Part shown: piece after piece, positions 24,691-36,700 of the stretch
Layout: each line of letters starts with the position of its first letter
Position numbering within the stretch: the first letter of the stretch is position 1
NCBI RefSeq assembly: GCF_020882245.1
Contig: NC_083598.1
Span: 77,815,714-77,879,713, forward strand
Length of the DNA stretch: 64,000 nucleotides
Source: Rhopalosiphum padi
Taxonomy: Eukaryota; Arthropoda; Insecta; Hemiptera; Aphididae
Direction: 5' to 3'
Program-made: the position numbers and the translations under genes
Notes under the pieces: model-generated
What the model saw: only the letters and a program-made list of their open reading frames with translations
Told to the model about the DNA's origin: nothing
The model's database searches: none

Positions 24691-27355
24691 TTCTGTGTTA
24701 TAATTTTCATTTTTTTAGAGAAAATGTTGTATTTTCATCTACATAAATACCTATATAATTAATACCTCTAATCACTATTAATTATCATTATTTTGGATTT
24801 TAAAAAATGTGATTATTTTTAAAGTATAAAATTCCTATCTTATAATATATAAACATATATTCCTAAATAATAAACATATATCCATTTTGTACGTCATAAA
24901 TCTCTTATCGATCACAAAATATTTTAACGGAGTGATCCATTTAACGTAAGACTATTGATTTTATAATAATCAATTATAATTTATGAGATATTTTAAGTAT
25001 GAGTCTAACGCTGAATTGTTCACTCTGTTTATAAACAAATACCAAGTGTATTTATTATATAATATGAAACGTTAGAAAAAAGTTTAATTTCTTGTGGGTT
25101 AGGTAAAGGTTATAACTATTAACTTTATAATTTTAAAATTTAAATAAACCTTAGAAATAATCACATTTTTTATAAATAAGTTTAAACAAAAAATAATAAT
25201 AGTGATTATCAATTATACACTTATAATATAAATATACAATTTTCTCTAAAAATATGGAAAAATATTATGTGTAGGTATTATATAAATTTATAATTGTAAT
25301 TTGTATACTAGTAGAAACAGGTAATTTCCAGTTCACAAGTGAATTTTGTTTTGGTTCAAGAAAATCGAATATTTTTTTGTTTATAAATAACTATAATAGG
25401 GTCACATTGGTTACATATAATAAAATAATTAGGTATTGTGATTGGATAAAATATTATTTTTTGTCATATAGCTCGTTTAGGCTAATAGCTATTCTTTATA
25501 TATCTAAAATTGAGTAACAGCTAATAGCTATTATAAATCAAGTCTATATAGGTATTAAAAAAATACTCGGTCGATATTGGCGAAAAAAAATTAAGAATAT
25601 TTCAACTCAAATAAAACAAAAATTCATAGATAAATTATATTGATAATAATTGTATAGATAGTCAGATAATATTGTCTATACCTACTCTATAGTCTATATT
25701 ATATAGATATTAGCTAGATTATGAGTTATATTTAAATGTTACATAATATCCAAATCTATATTTCTCAATTGACACCTGTATTATATTATATATAATACTT
25801 ATATTATATTGATCCCCGACGGCCAAACGGGTTGTAAGTGTTAGAATAAAATTTTTGTGTTTTATTATTACATTGCATAACTTATAATATAATAAGTAAT
25901 AAAATAATTTGCATTGCTTTTATAGTTTTATGGACATTTGCAACGTTAATTCTATACCCAGACAATTCTATTAATAAGGAATAAGGATACAGTAATTGAG
26001 TAATGATAAGTAATGAATCATTAATGAATAACTAATAACTAATGTCTAATGAATAATGATATAATAATTAACAGCAAGCAAGTAGTATATAATATATATG
26101 ATACAAAGCCACAAAGGTATAGGTATATCACATATTATTTAATATTATTATGTTATTTATGTACCAATATAATATAAAGTTTGATTTTTGAATGTTCTTT
26201 TAACTTACCAATCAAATATGAATTAATTTGCAAAAAAAATAAATCGTTGAATTCTTTGTAAATTGTATAAGTAATAAATTACAATCACAGATATTATGTA
26301 GTATGTACCTACGAATAGAAAACGATCGATTTCTTCGCTAAATGTAAAGTTATAAGCCGATAAAAGAATTGACTCAACAAAGAACCAATCTCTGATAGTC
26401 TGATCTAAGTAAATAAAAAACCAAGATAGGTATATCCTACTACTATTAACTATAGTTACAATACCAAGTTTTTGGTCAAATGTGGTTAATTAATTATACC
26501 TACCTCCTAATCGACCATTTTTAATTTTTTTTTTTTATAGATTTAACCGTGGTATACACTAAAGATGTGGTTATTGGAATTTTTAAATTTTTATTTTTCT
26601 AGCCATATTTTTATAGCTACCTACTTAGTAAAAAAGTAACTAGGTAGAAATAGATATATTATTGAATTGCGTTTTAAAAAAATCATAATATTATGTGTCA
26701 CATTATTTATTATTGATCACAGAAATTGCAGTTATAAATATTAAAGTGTATAATGCATAATGGAACTTTCAACTTCATAATCAATATTTCAAAAGAGCAG
26801 AATTTTATAACAATAATAATTGATGATGTATCTACCTAGGGTACCTGTAATTTAACTTTCTTTACATCGTGTTGTAGATAGGTAGGTACCCAAACCCAAT
26901 TAATTAATTGGTTTAAGTTATACCTAACTTATAAGTACTAGTATACTATACATGACTACTATATAAATATAATATTAATATAATATATTGTAGGTATTTA
27001 TTTGATTCTATATAAGATATAGGTAACTGTTAATTATTTTTGTGCAGTAATGCCAGTAATACACTAATATCACAAAATAGATTAAATTTATTCAACTCTG
27101 TCCTAATATACCTAGTGTCCTAGTCATAATATTATAGCCTATAAAACAAGGTAAATTTAAATGTATTAAATACACTTTGCTATAAATTTATTTAGTTACA
27201 TTAAGCGCATTTTCGTGGATGTACTAAATAGATAGTTTATTAAAAATACCTAGTTTTTGATGAACTTCATAATTTCACATGCCGTATCGGCAAACAGTCA
27301 GCTAACTATTTGTTTTCGTTACCTCCACGAAAGCTTGATTAGTATTAGGTATTTG
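24691..27355. other. Intergenic, AT-rich, no gene seen
   Basis: About 2.7 kb of AT-rich DNA with simple repeats (for example the taatgaat-rich stretch near 26000-26060). I see no coding exon, RNA gene or terminal repeats. Confidence 0.4.
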
Positions 27356-27397
27356 CACAGATATATATAATATATAGTATTATTATATATATCTGTG
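27356..27397. mobile_element. 42-bp palindromic mini-element with perfect 8-bp target duplication
   Basis: The 42 bp begin CACAGATATATATAATA and end with the exact complement, giving 17-bp inverted arms around a loop of about 8 bp. The octamer ggtatttg is repeated perfectly on both sides (27348-27355 and 27398-27405). Ends CA...TG with an 8-bp duplication fit a hAT- or P-like transposition product, here reduced to its termini. It lies about 190 bp upstream of the DUS4L start codon, so it could affect that promoter. Confidence 0.65.
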
Positions 27398-27590
27398 GGT
27401 ATTTGTTATTATTTTTATAATTGATAACAAAACTAAAAATTGATAAGAATTCATAAACATTGCTATTGTAATTAATGTTATTTGTAACGTTTCATTTTTC
27501 TGTATGTTAAAGATAAATGTTAATTTGAGATATCGTCTTTTATACTACCTACATTTTAACACTTAAAATAATAAAAAAATTGTTTAAAGT

Positions 27591-30101
27591 ATGTCTAATA
27601 ATCCAGTTATTGATTTATTTGACGATCCAAGTAAAAAGTTTGTTAAAATATGTGCACCAATGGTCCGTTATAGCAAGTAAGTATAACATGAACATGTGTT
27701 TAAAATACTGTGTTATAACTTACAAGCTTTAATAGTTGTATGTTGATGAATTTTTAACAATTATAAAGATTTAATGGTTTCATATTTTTTTAGACTACAA
27801 TTCCGGAAGTTGATTCGTATGTATGAATGTGATTTATGTTTCACACCAATGATAATGGCTGATTCTTATGTTAAGTCAGCTAAGGCTAGGGCACATGAAT
27901 TCCAAACTGATGCAGGTAAATAAATATCAAATAATATAATTATTTTTAAAAATATTTTTATTTTGTTTTTGTTATATAGACGATAGACCACTTATTGTAC
28001 AATTTGGTGCTAATAATTCATCAGATTTTGTTAATGCTTCTAATTTGATTATTCCGTAAGCCTATATATATATATATTTTTCTTTGAATTAAATTGAATA
28101 AATATTTTTATTTTTTTTAGATATTGTGATGGAATTGATTTAAATTGTGGCTGTCCACAAAGATGGGCTTTAAATGATGGATATGGAGCACAGTTACTGA
28201 AAAATCCAGAAATTATCAAAGATTGTGTACGTCAATTACGCAATCATTTACCTGCTAACAAGACTATATCAGTTAAATTAAGATTACTCGATAATCATAG
28301 GCAGGTATTAAAAATTATGACTCGATATAATAATAATAATTAATAATACTTATATATTATATTTAAAGAAACTTTTATTATTAAATTTTGTAATTCTAAA
28401 CTATCACTGGATTAGACATTCACTTATCAAAATTTTACTTTAAAAATGTTGTATACATTTTAAATATTGAACTACTAATTATGCTTTTGAGATAAATAAA
28501 AAAAAAATGTTGCTCGTGTTGGTTCTAAAGTTAATGTAGTGAGATGTTGAAATCCATTTAAAATATCAAAATTTGTATGTTTAGTTATAATGACTTGGGC
28601 TTAAAAATTTAATATATTAAAATCACTTGTAAATCAATCTTATTAGCATTAAAATTAAATAAAAGTTTAAAGTAAAGCCATATGTTCATTTTAATAAATT
28701 ATGGGTGATAATTGACATATAGATTTGTGCATAACATATGATTTATGAGTGTTTAGATTATATGATTATAATAAATGCAAAAATAAAAATAAATTACATA
28801 AAAATCATTTATTTTTAAAAAATTATAAAATCTTCTCATTTCCATTATTATATTTTTTGTGTACACTTTTTTTACTAACTATTAGTATTAAATTTTTTTA
28901 AATGTGTTTCCTTTAAAGAACTATTTATTATAAAATTTTGAAAATTTAAATCAATAAAACGTTATGCTTATTCGATTTTAAACATTTGATATTGATTTAT
29001 TACTTAACTTTTACACATGATTTTTTTTTTAATTCAAATAAGGTTAAACAATGCATAATATACTAATTAATATTGTAATTACTATATTAAATAACAATAA
29101 ATATAAATCAACACATTTAAAAAATACTTATTTCAGTATAATATTTTATAAAATGTCAAAATAAATTATACATAAGGAAAATATGACAATATTGTGTAAT
29201 ATGAAATAGATAAACTTTTACTATTTACTCTTACACAAATTATTACTCAAAACTTTTTCTTTTACCTGTGCACGGGTTTAATTTTTCTAAATTAATACTA
29301 ATGGAAGATAGATATGTAGATTATTTGTTTTGTTTTATAAATTATAGATTAGTTTTTTGTTTAAGTCATCATTATAATGATTAATGATAGAACTTGTAAA
29401 GAAAATTTATTTTATTACTATTTTTTCTTTTCAGAAAGAGTGTAGATCTTTGTCAACAAATTGAAGCTACTGGAGTGTCTTTTATCACAGTCCATGGGCG
29501 AACAGTTCTTCAAAAAAATGAAGCTATTGATCAAGAATGCTTGAAACTTATAAATGAATCTGTTAGTGTTCCAGTAGTTTTAAATGGTGATATAAAAAGT
29601 TTATCAGATGCTATCACAATGCAAAAATATACTGGTTGTAGAGGTAATAAAGTTAATTTAATATTACTATAACAGATTATTATTTCCTGATAACTAATAT
29701 GTATCTATTTGTATATTTTAGGAATGATGAGTGCAAGAGGTATATTACATAATCCTGGCTTGTTTGCTGGCTATCAGAATACGCCACTCTCGGCTGTTCA
29801 AGATTGGCTAAATATTAACCATACAAATTACTTATGGTTTCATCATCATTTAGTATTTATGTGTGAAAATCTACTAACTAAAACTGCAAGAAATACTTTC
29901 AATCAATTACGTAAAGCATCAGATGTAATATCATTTTTAGAAAACCAATTGGATATACCAAATGTACTCCCTAGTAATCGAATATTAGGAAAGGAACCTG
30001 GTGGAACTAGTGGTGCATATTATGATAATGTAGGTATCAAAGAAACGGTTTCTTCTCCACCTGAAGATATTATGGACAGCATAATCAATTTATTTGATTG
30101 A
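27591..30101 (+). CDS. DUS4L: tRNA-dihydrouridine synthase 4-like (DUS4L)
   Basis: A flavin (FMN) enzyme that reduces uridine to dihydrouridine in the D-loop of tRNAs; family members act in the cytosol with NADPH. Six exons: 27591-27676, 27794-27915, 27980-28055, 28121-28304, 29439-29643, 29722-30101, giving 350 residues, the usual length. Visible motifs: CAPMVRYSKLQFR near residue 22, LIVQFGANN, LNCGCPQRWALNDGYGAQL with the catalytic Cys of the NxGCP motif at about 106, SVKLRL, ITVHGRT, VVLNGDI and the phosphate-binding MMSARGIL. All are typical of the Dus barrel, and the Arg-Trp after the active site and the ending match DUS4 rather than DUS1-3. The fifth exon has two candidate acceptors four bases apart; only the downstream one (exon from 29439) keeps the frame. 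Intron 4 (28305-29438) is AT-rich and empty. AATAAA lies at 30280-30285. Confidence 0.93.
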
Positions 30102-30380
30102 ATAGATACCAATAGTATAAACATTATTAGACAGTTATTAAATTAAACAAAATATAAATTTTGAATATATTTCAATATTTGTATTATATTGTATGTTTAT
30201 TTTGTTGGGAACACTTTTTATGATAATTAATAATAGATTTTTTAAGTATGTATTAAATACATTTTTTGTTTGTACTATAAATAAAAATTGTGAAAATAAA
30301 ATATGAAATGTTGTTACCTGCTGATTACAATTGTAACATCATTCGAAAAATTCTAAGGCAAAAAAGTATGTTTTATACTA

Positions 30381-31006
30381 CAATGATGCCCAACCTTTTT
30401 TGTTCGGCGTGCCACTTTGATAAACAATCATCTCCGATCTGGCCAACAAATATAAAAGTACAAATAATCCCAATCTTAATCTAATAATATAATTTTGTTA
30501 TACATAAAAGTGTACAATATATATGGAGTATATCTTATCTTTTATTGACTATTGAAAAGATAAATTGTAAGTACATACAAACATACAATGATAAGTATAT
30601 CAAAAAATGATATTTCAAAATTTTATTCTCAACTTTCACACGAAGATTTATTTGCTTTAAGAAACGTTATAATGAAAATGGCAACTGTATTTGGCTCGAC
30701 GAATATTTGTGAACAATTATTTCCACGAATGAAATTAATAAAATCAGTTCATAGATCGCGACTTACGGATTAACACCTACTTATTAAATTTTAATTATGA
30801 AGATTAGAACAACTAAATTCGAACCAGATTTTTCATTATTAGTAAAGCAAATACTAGTTGAAGTTTCACATTAAACAAATTTATTATTATTATTACTATT
30901 ACAAAATAAATAAATAAATATAATTTTACTTTTTTTAGAATATTTTGTTTTATTTATAAATTTGTGACGAGCCACACAAAATACCATCGCACCTTGGACA
31001 CCACTG
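30381..31006 (+). mobile_element. hAT element with decayed transposase
   Basis: The left end CAATGATGCCCAACC and the complement of the right end, CAGTGGTGTCCAAGG, are diverged inverted repeats. ttttata occurs beside both ends, consistent with a worn target duplication. Inside, 30588-30773 encodes FGSTNICEQLFPRMKLIKSVHRSRLTD, the C-terminal dimerisation signature of hAT transposases, and the text continues after a stop with IRTTKFEPDFSLLVKQ (30800-30875), also typical. Only the C-terminal end remains and it is broken, so the element is inactive. Confidence 0.75.
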
Positions 31007-32639
31007 TTTTATAGTCAAATTAAACTTGATATATTATATCAGTGCAATAATTCAATAAACTAAATTTATCTTAATACAAATATATAAAAAGAAGGCTCAA
31101 TCTATTGCACCTTACTTGAAAACATGAATAGTTAGTTTTCTGGAAAAAAAAACATATAACCATATAACCTATACTAATTATTTATATATGATATATATAC
31201 GAGTATATATAAAAAAAAAAATGTTTCTTTTAAAGAATTAAATTTTCAAGCATTTTTACCCATTCTTAAATTTTTATATATTTGTTATTACTTTAATTGA
31301 TTGTGAAAGGGTAAAAATATAAAACCATATTCAACAACAATACAATATTTGATAAAGTCTAATTTTTAAAATTAACCTAATAAAATGCATAGGCACTAGA
31401 ATGAGTAGAATGTACTCAAATACTTAAATAAGTATTAGAATAAATGCAAGCATCAACACAAAGAAATTTCTAATAACTTTGGTACTTAGAGCTTGCAGGT
31501 TAATGAATATAATATTACAATAATTTTACATTTAAATAATTGTAAAAACGACGATGCTAATGAATAATGATTGACGACATGTGTATGATTAGTCCTTATA
31601 ATATAACATATTATAACATATTACAATAATTATTAGTTATAAATCATAATAATGATTGATTTAATTATACATACTGACCAAAACTATACATATAAATACA
31701 ACACGTGTGTCAGTACTCAGTTGTATCCAATACGAACAATGTGTGATAAATTCAACAATTTAAAAATAATAATATGGTCATAGTGAAAAACTAGTCTTAT
31801 TCGGAATATTACAGAAATTACGTAAGTAGATGATCCGTGGTTACAAATGGTTACAAATCAGTTACAAAAAAATGGAATTGGTCTGGACTTAAAATTTTGA
31901 TTTACGGGTGCTAGAACGACTCACCTGTGTAGTTAGCTATCTGACTTGATCCAGAAGTTTTAAAAATCATTATAAACCTTTCAATTCCTGATTTTTTTTT
32001 AAATATGTTTCAGACGGTCAAGTTTATGTAGTTCTCTGCACTCTGTTTCATAGCAACTAAATACATTGTAAACATGTTTTAATTGATTGTAAATAATTTT
32101 TTATTAAATCGTCGGAAAACTTCGAAATTGACGAATAAAAGTCGAACGTGATTTTGAATTCGCTTTCCGACTTTTGTTCTTTAATTCCTACATTTTCTGG
32201 AGATTTACAAATCAGAAGATTGAATTTACAATTATTTACAATTTGTTTATAAAAGATCGGACAGAGTACAAAAGGCTGCGTGAACTCGGTTTCCAGAAAC
32301 TTATTTTTAACTTAACAGTCTTAAGGAAGATCTAAAAATTCAGGAATTGAGTTAATTATTAATTGACAATTGTCTTCAAAATGTTGACCAGATGGCAGAT
32401 TTTTTCAAACCGTGGAGACGGTTACAGGCATGTCCAGAGTTCCAGACCTTTGACACAGAGGGTGCACCTGGTGCGACGAATTGACGCACGACCAAATTAC
32501 CGCGACCAAATGACGTATATCCATCTGATGCGTAGGTACTCAGGGGGCTAAGAGGTTTAGCCCCCTTTTTGAACAATTTGTTTTAGTTCATGGTGCCACC
32601 TGAAATCTCAGGGAGTGCAGGTGCATACCTACCCACCTG
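31007..32639. other. Intergenic, no gene seen
   Basis: AT-rich DNA to about 31700, then a less AT-rich tract (31850-32600) that may be old transposon sequence. The overlapping ORFs on both strands at 32363-32576 have no recognisable domain. Confidence 0.35.
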
Positions 32640-33400
32640 ATAACGGAACAGCGGCTCCCGCACCCAAGTTCAGTCTCGTCGGCGACAATATTTGATAGGA
32701 TAATTCATTCCTATTTTATGTATTGTGTGTAGAATTTTTTTGTTGCTTCGTCTCTGACCTCTGTACACTATACCAGTGGTTTTCAACTGGTGTGCCGTGA
32801 GCGCTCTTGAAGTGTGCCGCGAAAAATCTGTTAATAGTTTTATTAGTATGTATTTATATGTATATATATAGGTATAAGGTATATAAAATATGCTTCACAT
32901 ATTATATGGATTGGACGTGTGCCGCACTTTGTAGGAGATGAAGTGTGCCGCATGGTTAAAAAGGTTAAAAACTACTGCATTACTGCACAAATCATCTAAT
33001 ATTTTCGTAATTATACTTTCAAGAACTCCAGTGAGATTCTTCAGTTTGCCAAACTTGCTATTGGGCGTTTCGGTGTTTCCTAAACGATTGTAAGTCAAAA
33101 AAATTAATGTTTAGTCTTATTATTGGTAAATATTTTGTGAACATGATGGAGGCAATAGATTGCTTGCTAACAGAACAGCGGCTCCAGCACCCAAGTTCAG
33201 TCTCGTCAATGACAATGCTTGATATGAATAATGCATTCCAATTATGTGTGTTGTACTGTTTGTCACTTCTCCTACACATACACACACAATAAAAGAATTA
33301 TTAATGCAATTATGTAACATAATCTAATATTTTCCTAATTACTTTCAAGAATTTTGATTCTATTCTTTAATTTGTGAAACTTGCTATTGGGTGTTTTTTA
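32640..33400. repeat. Diverged direct repeat, first copy split by a MITE
   Basis: Copy 1 (32640-32773 plus 32978-33080) and copy 2 (33163-33400) share blocks such as gaacagcggctcc, cacccaagttcagtctcgtc, ctaatattttc, and aaacttgctattggg in the same order and orientation. The first copy is interrupted by the element at 32774-32977, which copy 2 lacks. No domain is readable in either. Confidence 0.7.
32774..32977. mobile_element. Short hAT MITE inserted in a direct repeat
   Basis: The left end CAGTGGTTTTCAAC and the complement of the right end, CAGTAGTTTTTAAC, are inverted; gtgtgccg occurs repeatedly inside. Flanking octamers are not clearly matched. The uninterrupted second repeat copy (33163-33400) represents the empty site, which supports insertion. 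Confidence 0.68.
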
Positions 33401-33579
33401 ATTGTTATTAAAAATAAAAATTATATTTAAAATTAATTATTGGTTTTTTTCTTATTGAATCAATTGTTACAAAATTAACAACCTATAAAATGGTTCAAAT
33501 ATTATCAAATATCGCTTATTGCAAGAGAAATTAAAAAAAAAAAGCAACGAAAATAGGTTTAATAATTAGTATAGTTAGA

Positions 33580-33787
33580 AGTTTAGAACTATCGAGGAGA
33601 ACACTACTGGTAAGAGGCCTCTGATAACTACGTATAGGTAGACTATTTGAAAATTGAAAACTTACTTAAATAATATATTTATCCAGACATACTATGGAGA
33701 GTAGCAGCAGTAGAAAAAGGTGGATGGAAAAGAATAATTAACAAAATGGTCTCAATAATGACCGAGAACCAAAAAAAAAAAAAAAAT
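33580..33787 (+). pseudogene. Possible LINE 3' end with poly(A) tail
   Basis: A short reading (about 33688-33765, ILWRVAAVEKGGWKRIINKMV) resembles the end of non-LTR reverse transcriptases and is followed directly by a run of about 17 A at 33770-33786, as expected for a target-primed insertion. No longer ORF remains. The call is tentative. Confidence 0.35.
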
Positions 33788-36700
33788 TAATTTATATTAC
33801 ACTTTTGTTTTGCTCTAAATTAAATTAGTAATTAGTTAAATACTATAAATAATACATTTATAATAAATTTAACTTCAATCTATAATCAACATAGTGGCCA
33901 GTGATACATTTCTAGTAGGTTAGTTTCAACTTCCAGTTAATCACTTTTGAATCGTCCAAGACCGTGGTAATGATCGTTATGTATTAGATGATATACTGTA
34001 ATATCATGAGAACTATTTCATAATTTCGTGAAATATGACATATATTACAACGAACAGAGATACGTCATACGTGACCACCACCATGTAGGCTGCATATATT
34101 ATGATTTTTCTTTAAATCTAAGCATTATTAAAATATATCATATTATATTCATATAGGACTTTTAAAGGAATTGCATGGTAAGCAAATTGATAAAACTAAA
34201 ATAAATAGGCATACACAATCTTAAATATATTACAATCGTAAGAAAATGTTTTATCACTTTATCAGCACACATAAACAAAAAAACAATTTAAAAAAATATA
34301 AATACAATAATTATTCACAGTTTTATATGAAAATATTTATATCGATGTTGACGAATAAAAATGATCACTTATTAAATTTAGTTAAAATAATATAATGTTT
34401 CAATTTTTTTCACGGATATTTATTCTACAATTTGTGTGGAAGATATTATTCGATGGTTGATTCTAAAGGTGGCATTAGTAATTTATTAATTTAAATATAA
34501 TTTTATTCTTTTTGAGTAACTACACAATTTGACACAGCCAGATATTATGTCACGTTAAAATCACTTAAACGACTATTAATGTCGTGACCGACACGGCGAC
34601 ACTTGTCATTATTAATATTATTATGCATATTATGTATCTACCTATGTACTTGTTATATGTTTTTGTGTTTACTCTACAATTTGAAAACTTCAAAAATAAC
34701 GATTTATCTACACGTTTTAAATTATACAATGTACCTATAATAATATTTATCATATCTACAGCTAGTGTTTCGCGAATACGACGTGTATAATGAGGATTGA
34801 CTGTAAAACCACTTTTTATATTCTTTTTGCGTCATTATTCATAATATTAAACATAGACAATATTACAACAAAAACATATTTAGTAGACCTAATCTCTTAT
34901 AAAATAAAAAAACAAAAAAAGTATAGTTGTATCATATGTATTGTATGTATTAATATATTGTATAGATACACCGCGTTTGTATTCAAATAAATAATATATA
35001 CATAACTGCGTGATCACCTACGTATCTTATATCTTAGAGTTTATACATAATAGGAACATTTTGTAAAAATTATACTAAAAACCAGAAAGCCATATTTTAC
35101 AATCAGATAATATTATAATAATTAAAAAATGGATAACTTAACCAGGAATGGTTTGAAAATTATATGGTATAAACTATAGAGTATATAATACAGTATAGAC
35201 TAAAAAATAGTACTTCTAATATATTCATGTTTGATTGTTTTTTTTAAATTTTTTTTCGTGATTAGTTGGATAACAATTTGATTAGTGGTGATATGAAATT
35301 AATTACAATGTACGACTACATATTTTTAAATCTTTCATAATATTTTACAATATATAGTTTAAATAGTTAATATTTGGTAATTAAAATAAAATATTTTTTT
35401 CTAGCATTTAATAGATTCATTTTAAAATTACTATAAAATTATCCATTAAGTAATTATAAAAAACAATATCTTAAATACAAATCCCAACTTATGGAGAGCT
35501 AGGGGATCTACAGCCCCAAGCCCCTGTTCATAATTATACATAATTATAAATATTAAAATGTGAAATTTTACTTTGCTTTTGTTAGACATTTACATGATGT
35601 ATATCAATAAATATTAATTAATATTTTTAATTTGTACCTACTAATATTATAACAACTATTTATATTCTACATAGATAGTTAATAATTATATTTAAATATT
35701 ATACAAGTATTAAAAAATTATTTATAGTCTGTAAATAAAACTTTTGTTCACTAATGCAAATATGTTATTTAAAGTTCACTGTCTTTTTTAAATTACATTT
35801 AACATATATTAAAGGCCCCTAAAATTAAATTGCCCCAAGTCCATATTTCATAAATTGGGATTTGTTTAAATAAGTAATTTAAAATTATTCACTGAAGACA
35901 CACGGTTGTATAATATACAAATTATGTAAAACGAATGTCATTTGGTAAATTGCAGAAACCTATCCTAATTTTCGTCCTTAATATATTGTTATTATCATAC
36001 AAATCGTTAAATAATAAGTAAGTAAAACAATCATTCTAACATGAAATATTGAAATATCTATCAATAAGTAAAATTCGTTATTAGTTAAACATTTATTTAT
36101 ATATCACTTACATACATAGATATTAGATACCCATTTACCTTAGTATTAAAAATAGCTTTTTATTAAACGGACTAAAAAAAAGAATTTACAACAATGCATA
36201 CATATAAACTCGTCCAATAATTATACATAGCAGAAGTGTGCTTACGAATGGGAGAGAGAGAGTGATGATGTCATATCCCACCCTTTGATGCATTTTTTCA
36301 ATTTATCAATCATAATTTATTGTTAGCATATTTACTTTACCGCTATCACGGGGTGATTTACACTTAAACGTTATCAATTATTATAAATACCTAATAATAA
36401 TAATTCAATAAAATACTGAAATATACAAATTCTTCTTACACACAATTAATGATATATTATTATAATTAACAAGCACCTAACACCTCCAAGTAAATGTAAG
36501 GATACATTCTGTTTTTTTATTACAACATGGACTGATAATATTAAGAAATACATATATGCCTCAACAATAAAAAAATCTGAACACGGCACTGATATTATAC
36601 ACGTTTGGAAAGATTCAAATTTAAAGGACGATAAGAATTACAAATAATAAAAACAAATATCAAAAATATTTTTATTTTAAAATATTTGGTTGACGCAATG

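Noticed and set aside
33058..33320. Several overlapping ORFs with Cys/Val runs
   Set aside because: They lie in a diverged direct repeat and differ between its two copies.
34565..34990. Overlapping ORFs on both strands
   Set aside because: Low-complexity AT-rich translation, no domain, no splice context.
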